This document shows, piece after piece, positions 60,569 through 64,000 of a stretch of 64,000 nt of DNA. This DNA comes from Pseudomonas sp. MYb185 (lineage in GTDB: Bacteria > Pseudomonadota > Gammaproteobacteria > Pseudomonadales > Pseudomonadaceae). Position numbers and translations under genes: made by a program. The DNA lies in contig NZ_PCQD01000004.1 of the NCBI RefSeq assembly GCF_002979975.1, positions 68,486-132,485 of the forward strand, read 5' to 3'. The notes beneath the pieces are model-generated. The model had not been told where the DNA came from, searched no databases, and worked only from the letters and a program-made list of their open reading frames with translations. Numbering within the stretch: the stretch's first letter is position 1; each line of letters opens with the position of its first letter.

Positions 60569-62317
60569 CTACTTGATGGGATGGTCGCTGTTCGGCCCGC
60601 CAGAGGCGGCGGAGGCTGTCACGCTGGCTGCCCGCCGGGCCACCGCGAGCCGTTTGCGTAACGCAACCTCGGCCAGGTCGAGTTCGGCGACCAAGCTACG
60701 CAGTGATTCGTCGTTGATGTGCTGGGCCTGCCTTTCGGCGTAGAGAGTATCCCGTTCGACGTGCAGTGCCTTCTGCCTCAGTTCCAGCTCCACGACATAG
60801 CGTTGGCGCCGCTGGAGCATCACATCAGGGGCTTCGGCATGTGCTTCGGGGGTCGCAGTGGGCATCGGGTCGTCGAGCAGGTCGATCCGTTTGCGGTACT
60901 CCTGCGTCAGGAGTCCCGCGGACTCCTGGTACTGGGCGAGCCATTGCGGATCGGCTGATTCTGCCTGTCGCTTATCGAGCACCATGCTAGCGATCGCAGC
61001 CTTGCAGGCTTCCAGCCTGGCATGCCGCTCCTCCGCCGTCGAGGCTGGTTCGCCACTGGGTGGCAAGCGGCGCAAAACCAGTGGCAGGCCGATGCTACCG
61101 ACCAGGAGCGTGAACAGGATAGTGCCGGTAGCCAGGAAGATCAGTTGTTCGCGCCCCGGAAAGGGGTTTCCGTTATTCAGCAGTAGCGGGACCGAGAGCG
61201 CGCCGGCCAACGTTACCGCACCGCGAATCCCGGCCAGCGTGGTGGCCAGGGTCAGCAGCCGTGAAGGTTTCTCGACCATCTTGCCTTCCCCATGTGCGTG
61301 CCAGAGGCTGCTTTGCACGCCAACGGTCAGCCAGACCCAGCGGAGCAATAGCAAGGCCAGGGCGATGACTGCCGCATAGCTTACGAGGATCCACCATTCC
61401 TGACCTGCGTGCTGCAGCGTCACCCCGATGATGGAGGGAAGCTGCAGGCCCAGCAGCAGGAAAATGGCACCATTGAAGGACGCTTCGACCATGGTCCAGG
61501 TGCCTTCCGTCTGCATGCGCTCGGCAATGAACTCGCTGCGGTTGAGGTCGGCAAAATTGGTCGTGATACCGGCGGCGACCGCCGCGAGGATCCCCGAGAC
61601 GCCGATCTGTTCGCTGGCGATGTAGGCAGCGAAGGGCAACAACACGAGCAGCAGCACCATCTGGGTGGCGGCCACGTCACCCAATCTGCGCGTTACGCGG
61701 TCGCGTGCTACGGCAAAGCCCCAGCCGATCAAGGCGCCCACGCCAAGCCCGCCCAGCGCCATCCACAAGAAGTCTGTCGCCACTTCGGTCCACGAGAACA
61801 TGCCGGTGAGGGTGGCCGCGACCGCGAATTTCAATGCCACCAGGCCGGACGCATCATTGAGCAGCGACTCTCCCTGGAGCACGTGCATCGTCTGCGAGGG
61901 CATTCCCAGATTACGCGTGATGGCAGACACCGCCACTGCGTCGGTGGGTGACACCACCGCTGCGAGTGCGAAAGCAACAGTCAGGGGGATTTCCGGAATC
62001 ATCCAGTGGATGAGGTAGCCGAGTCCGATCACGGTGAACAGCACCAGGCCGAGCGCCAGTTTCAGGATCGGCTTGTAGAGCGCGAAGAACTCGCGCTTTG
62101 GAATCCGCCAGCCATCGGCGAACAGCAAAGGGGGAATGAACAGCAGCAGGAACAGCTCAGGATCAAAGACGATATGCAGCCCTTGCTGGGGCCAGGATAT
62201 CGCGGCGCCCAGGCCGATCTGGATCAGGGGTAAGGGAACTGCACGAATATAGCGAGCAACGATGCCGGTCAGTGCTCCGAGCATCAGCACCAGGAGCACA
62301 GTTTCAACGGTATGCAT
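60569..62317 (-). CDS. CPA1-family Na+/H+ antiporter
   Basis: The 582-residue product has about twelve membrane helices in residues 1-415 and a cytoplasmic tail of ~165 residues rich in Glu/Arg/Leu. Conserved NhaP/NHE-like segments are seen: FALAAVVSPTDAVAVSAI, GESLLNDASGLVALKFAV and GIRGAVTLAGALSVPLLL. It exchanges Na+ (or K+) for protons in pH and salt homeostasis. It is a single gene with no strong ribosome site at the ATG; a terminator-like hairpin was not seen downstream. Confidence 0.92.
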   Translation of the reverse strand: MHTVETVLLVLMLGALTGIVARYIRAVPLPLIQIGLGAAISWPQQGLHIVFDPELFLLLFIPPLLFADGWRIPKREFFALYKPILKLALGLVLFTVIGLGYLIHWMIPEIPLTVAFALAAVVSPTDAVAVSAITRNLGMPSQTMHVLQGESLLNDASGLVALKFAVAATLTGMFSWTEVATDFLWMALGGLGVGALIGWGFAVARDRVTRRLGDVAATQMVLLLVLLPFAAYIASEQIGVSGILAAVAAGITTNFADLNRSEFIAERMQTEGTWTMVEASFNGAIFLLLGLQLPSIIGVTLQHAGQEWWILVSYAAVIALALLLLRWVWLTVGVQSSLWHAHGEGKMVEKPSRLLTLATTLAGIRGAVTLAGALSVPLLLNNGNPFPGREQLIFLATGTILFTLLVGSIGLPLVLRRLPPSGEPASTAEERHARLEACKAAIASMVLDKRQAESADPQWLAQYQESAGLLTQEYRKRIDLLDDPMPTATPEAHAEAPDVMLQRRQRYVVELELRQKALHVERDTLYAERQAQHINDESLRSLVAELDLAEVALRKRLAVARRAASVTASAASGGPNSDHPIK

Positions 62318-62512
62318 ATATGAGTCTCAAAAGCAGAGGGCACGCCTGGTAGAGATTGCCATTTTACTTTCAAACGAACCAGAGGCTTCTTGCATGTCAG
62401 GAGAGATTGTCGTAGCTGGTATTGGCTCAGGGCCGAGCTCGGGCTTCGTTGCGCTGGGCGGGGCTTCCCGAAGACTGGGGCAGGGATTGGATGTAGGAGA
62501 ATTCCAATAACG

Positions 62513-62538
62513 AAAAAAGGGCCGTTAGGCCCTTTTTT
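62513..62538. terminator. Bidirectional intrinsic terminator
   Basis: AAAAAAGGGCC-GTTA-GGCCCTTTTTT: a 5-bp GC stem extended by six A:T pairs, with a T-run on both strands. On the minus strand it lies 34 bases after tRNA-Gly and ends the tRNA transcript. Confidence 0.9.
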
Positions 62539-62572
62539 GTTGTCTTCAGGTCGAGTACCTGTAGACAGGATT

Positions 62573-62648
<76 letters not shown>

Positions 62649-62664
62649 AAAACTGACGCCGAAG

Positions 62665-62740
62665 TGGCGTCCCCTAGGGGACTCGAACCCCTGTTACCGC
62701 CGTGAAAGGGCGGTGTCCTAGGCCACTAGACGAAGGGGAC
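62665..62740 (-). tRNA. tRNA-Glu (TTC)
   Basis: A 76-base cloverleaf with encoded CCA: acceptor GTCCCCT pairs with AGGGGAC, anticodon loop CCTTTCACG with TTC, and T arm GGTTCGAGTCC. It is the first tRNA of the Glu-Gly pair. Confidence 0.97.
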
Positions 62741-63069
62741 GTATCCGGTCTTCACAGTGCCGAGGTGTTAACCCTGGCTACTTGCTGCTTACTCCGTGTT
62801 GCGTTGTTCGCTGCAAGTGGCGCGCATTTTAGGCATGGTCCGGGGAAGCGTCAACCCCTCAAGCCAATCTTTTTTCAGGTTTTTTTTCGTATTCCCGAAA
62901 ATCCTGGCCTGCAGGGGGAGGCATTCCACTGATCCGCCTGGCCGATGCCGCACAGATGCAGTCTGGAGGTCGGTCCGACGTAATGCAAGCGTGGCGGCAC
63001 GGTCGGTTCATTGTGTTGAATTCACTAATATGGCATAACGACATACTGCATCTCATTGGAGAGTATCTC
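62741..63069. other. Intergenic region between tRNA-Glu and the conserved hypothetical
   Basis: This holds the tRNA leader and promoter on the minus strand and an A/T-rich stretch at 62870-62890. No further gene is supported. A promoter for the plus-strand hypothetical probably lies near 63010-63040, but only weak elements are seen. Confidence 0.6.
62826..62854 (-). promoter_or_regulatory. tRNA-Glu/Gly operon promoter with GC-rich discriminator
   Basis: On the minus strand TTGACG (62854-62849) and TAAAAT (62831-62826) are 17 bp apart, followed by GCGCGCC. This is a near-consensus sigma-70 promoter with the GC-rich discriminator expected of stringently controlled stable RNA genes. It lies 86 bases before tRNA-Glu. 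Confidence 0.85.
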
Positions 63070-63840
63070 GTGTCCACCATGCTTATTGCGGCCCTGGTTG
63101 TCGGTGGTCTGGCGATAGTGATCGGTATCGGCTTTCTCAGTCAGGCCGTGGAGCGTTCGCGCCTGGAGCGGGCGCGGGCGCTGGCGGAGCTGCAGGCGCG
63201 TTGGAGTCACTGCGCCAGCATCAGCTCCGAATTGCCCGGGCAGTTCATGTCTGCCGAACTCAAGCTCCTGCTGCTGCAGGTCGAGGCTGGCCTGCTGGAG
63301 CGTCTGGTCAGGCAGGATGGCAAGAATGCCAGGCACGCCGGACTCCTGGCGGAGGTACGTCAGCAGCTTGGTCAGGGTGAACCGCGTATCACTAATGCAC
63401 CGCTGGTCATCGACAATGAGGTGGCGGCGCAGACGGCCCGTCAGCAACTGGGTGATCTGATCCGTCTGTTGGAGCAGGTGCGGCGAGAGGGTGGGCTGGA
63501 TAATGCCGCTTTCCAGCGGTGGAACCAGGAGCTTGGCCTGCATCTGCTGCAGACCACCCTGAGCATGCACCAGGCGCTGGCCAACGAGGCGATGCGGAGC
63601 GGCAAGCCCCGTGTCGCCAAACTGCAGTATGAACGGGCGCTGTCTTATCTGGGCAAGCAGCAGCATCCCGCTGCTGCCGGTCAGATGGTGGTGTTTCGCC
63701 AATTGATGGAGCAGGCGGAACAGGCTGCGCTGCAGATGGAGCAGAGTGCCGGGAATACCGGCACGGTACTGAGCGAAGGGGTACAGGCGCTGGAGGAGGA
63801 TGATCAGGCGTGGAAGAAAAAAGCGTTGTACGATGACTGA
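63070..63840 (+). CDS. Conserved hypothetical membrane-anchored protein
   Basis: The 256-residue product starts with one membrane helix (MLIAALVVGGLAIVIGIGFL) and continues as a mostly helical cytoplasmic protein rich in Leu, Gln, Ala and Glu, with no recognisable catalytic motif. The GTG at 63070 is supported by GGAG at 63058-63061; an ATG three codons later is an alternative. It sits between the tRNA-Glu/Gly pair and a glutathione S-transferase-like gene, as I recall for Pseudomonas. Function is unknown. Confidence 0.75.
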   Translation: MSTMLIAALVVGGLAIVIGIGFLSQAVERSRLERARALAELQARWSHCASISSELPGQFMSAELKLLLLQVEAGLLERLVRQDGKNARHAGLLAEVRQQLGQGEPRITNAPLVIDNEVAAQTARQQLGDLIRLLEQVRREGGLDNAAFQRWNQELGLHLLQTTLSMHQALANEAMRSGKPRVAKLQYERALSYLGKQQHPAAAGQMVVFRQLMEQAEQAALQMEQSAGNTGTVLSEGVQALEEDDQAWKKKALYDD

Positions 63841-63864
63841 TCTCTCAACCTGGAACCTGTCCGC

Positions 63865-64000
63865 ATGTCTCTGATTCTTTACGGGGCGATTCTCTCCCCC
63901 TTCGTTCGCAAGATCCGTATTCAACTGGCTGAGCAGCAGATTGCCCATGAACTGGTGACCCAGCCGCCATTCAACCAGCCTGACTGGTACTACGAAATCA
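63865..64000 (+). CDS. Glutathione S-transferase family protein (3' end cut by window)
   Basis: Only the first 45 codons are visible: MSLILYGAILSPFVRKIRI followed by QLAEQQIAHELV. This is the beta-alpha start of the GST thioredoxin-like N-terminal domain, with the SPFVRK glutathione-site segment. The rest lies beyond the window. It begins 24 bases after the hypothetical gene and may be co-transcribed with it. Confidence 0.8.
   Translation, partial: MSLILYGAILSPFVRKIRIQLAEQQIAHELVTQPPFNQPDWYYEI

Noticed and set aside
62318-62512. Small plus-strand open frame near 62393-62510
   Set aside because: It is short, Gly/Ser-rich, with no family similarity, and sits directly before a terminator.

Overview
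The window is GC-rich, densely coded bacterial DNA from a gammaproteobacterium of the Pseudomonadaceae. The order flhA-flhF-fleN-fliA-cheYZAB-motCD-parA-cheW-cheW-DUF2802 is the one found in Pseudomonas. A ccm operon, the smc-zipA-ligA trio, REP-like intergenic repeats, an ANR-type arc operon and a tRNA-Glu/tRNA-Gly pair point the same way. A marine or Halopseudomonas-type relative is plausible, but species is inference only.

Region by region. (1) 1-13.7 kb is one long plus-strand motility and chemotaxis block: export gate FlhA (5' end cut by the window edge), polar placement and number control (FlhF, FleN), the flagellar sigma factor FliA, CheY/CheZ/CheA/CheB, the second stator MotC/MotD, a ParA-type ATPase with a CheW-like partner, CheW and a small membrane-anchored DUF2802 protein, closed by a hairpin terminator. 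(2) 13.8-15.6 kb is an accessory minus-strand pair, a lipoprotein with a calcium-binding-like motif translationally overlapping a secreted alpha/beta-hydrolase. (3) 15.9-17.8 kb holds a stand-alone FlhB C-terminal-like protein and a FliK-like protein. (4) 18.0-24.9 kb is a complete nine-gene ccmABCDEFGHI operon for c-type cytochrome maturation. (5) 25-27 kb has repeat-rich intergenic DNA and a SLC13/DASS carboxylate transporter. (6) 27.2-35.3 kb has smc, zipA, ligA and dusC. (7) 35.6-40.1 kb is an MFS carrier, thiolase and acyl-CoA dehydrogenase cluster. (8) 40.1-49.8 kb has an O6-alkylguanine transferase, a copper-exporting ATPase behind a CueR-like promoter, an HlyD/RbbA/YhhJ-type export operon and a beta-CASP metallo-hydrolase. 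(9) 49.8-54.5 kb is the arginine deiminase operon with an ANR/FNR box and a YfcC-type carrier in the position of ArcD. (10) 54.5-62.3 kb is mixed: MATE pump, PadR regulator with siderophore-interacting reductase, membrane-anchored TlpA and DsbG-like proteins, an Ada homologue lacking its N-terminal cysteines, and a CPA1 antiporter. (11) 62.5-64 kb has tRNA-Gly and tRNA-Glu, a conserved hypothetical and the start of a glutathione S-transferase-like gene.

Most of the window is core genome. The least conventional items are the Ada protein with all four N-terminal zinc/acceptor cysteines replaced, the fusion of an Lgt-like membrane segment to a TlpA thioredoxin domain, the lipoprotein/secreted hydrolase pair, the ITDDEFE repeats in the CheA linker, and the arc operon with a non-APC antiporter. 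No CRISPR array, prophage, transposase or complete undescribed defence system was found.
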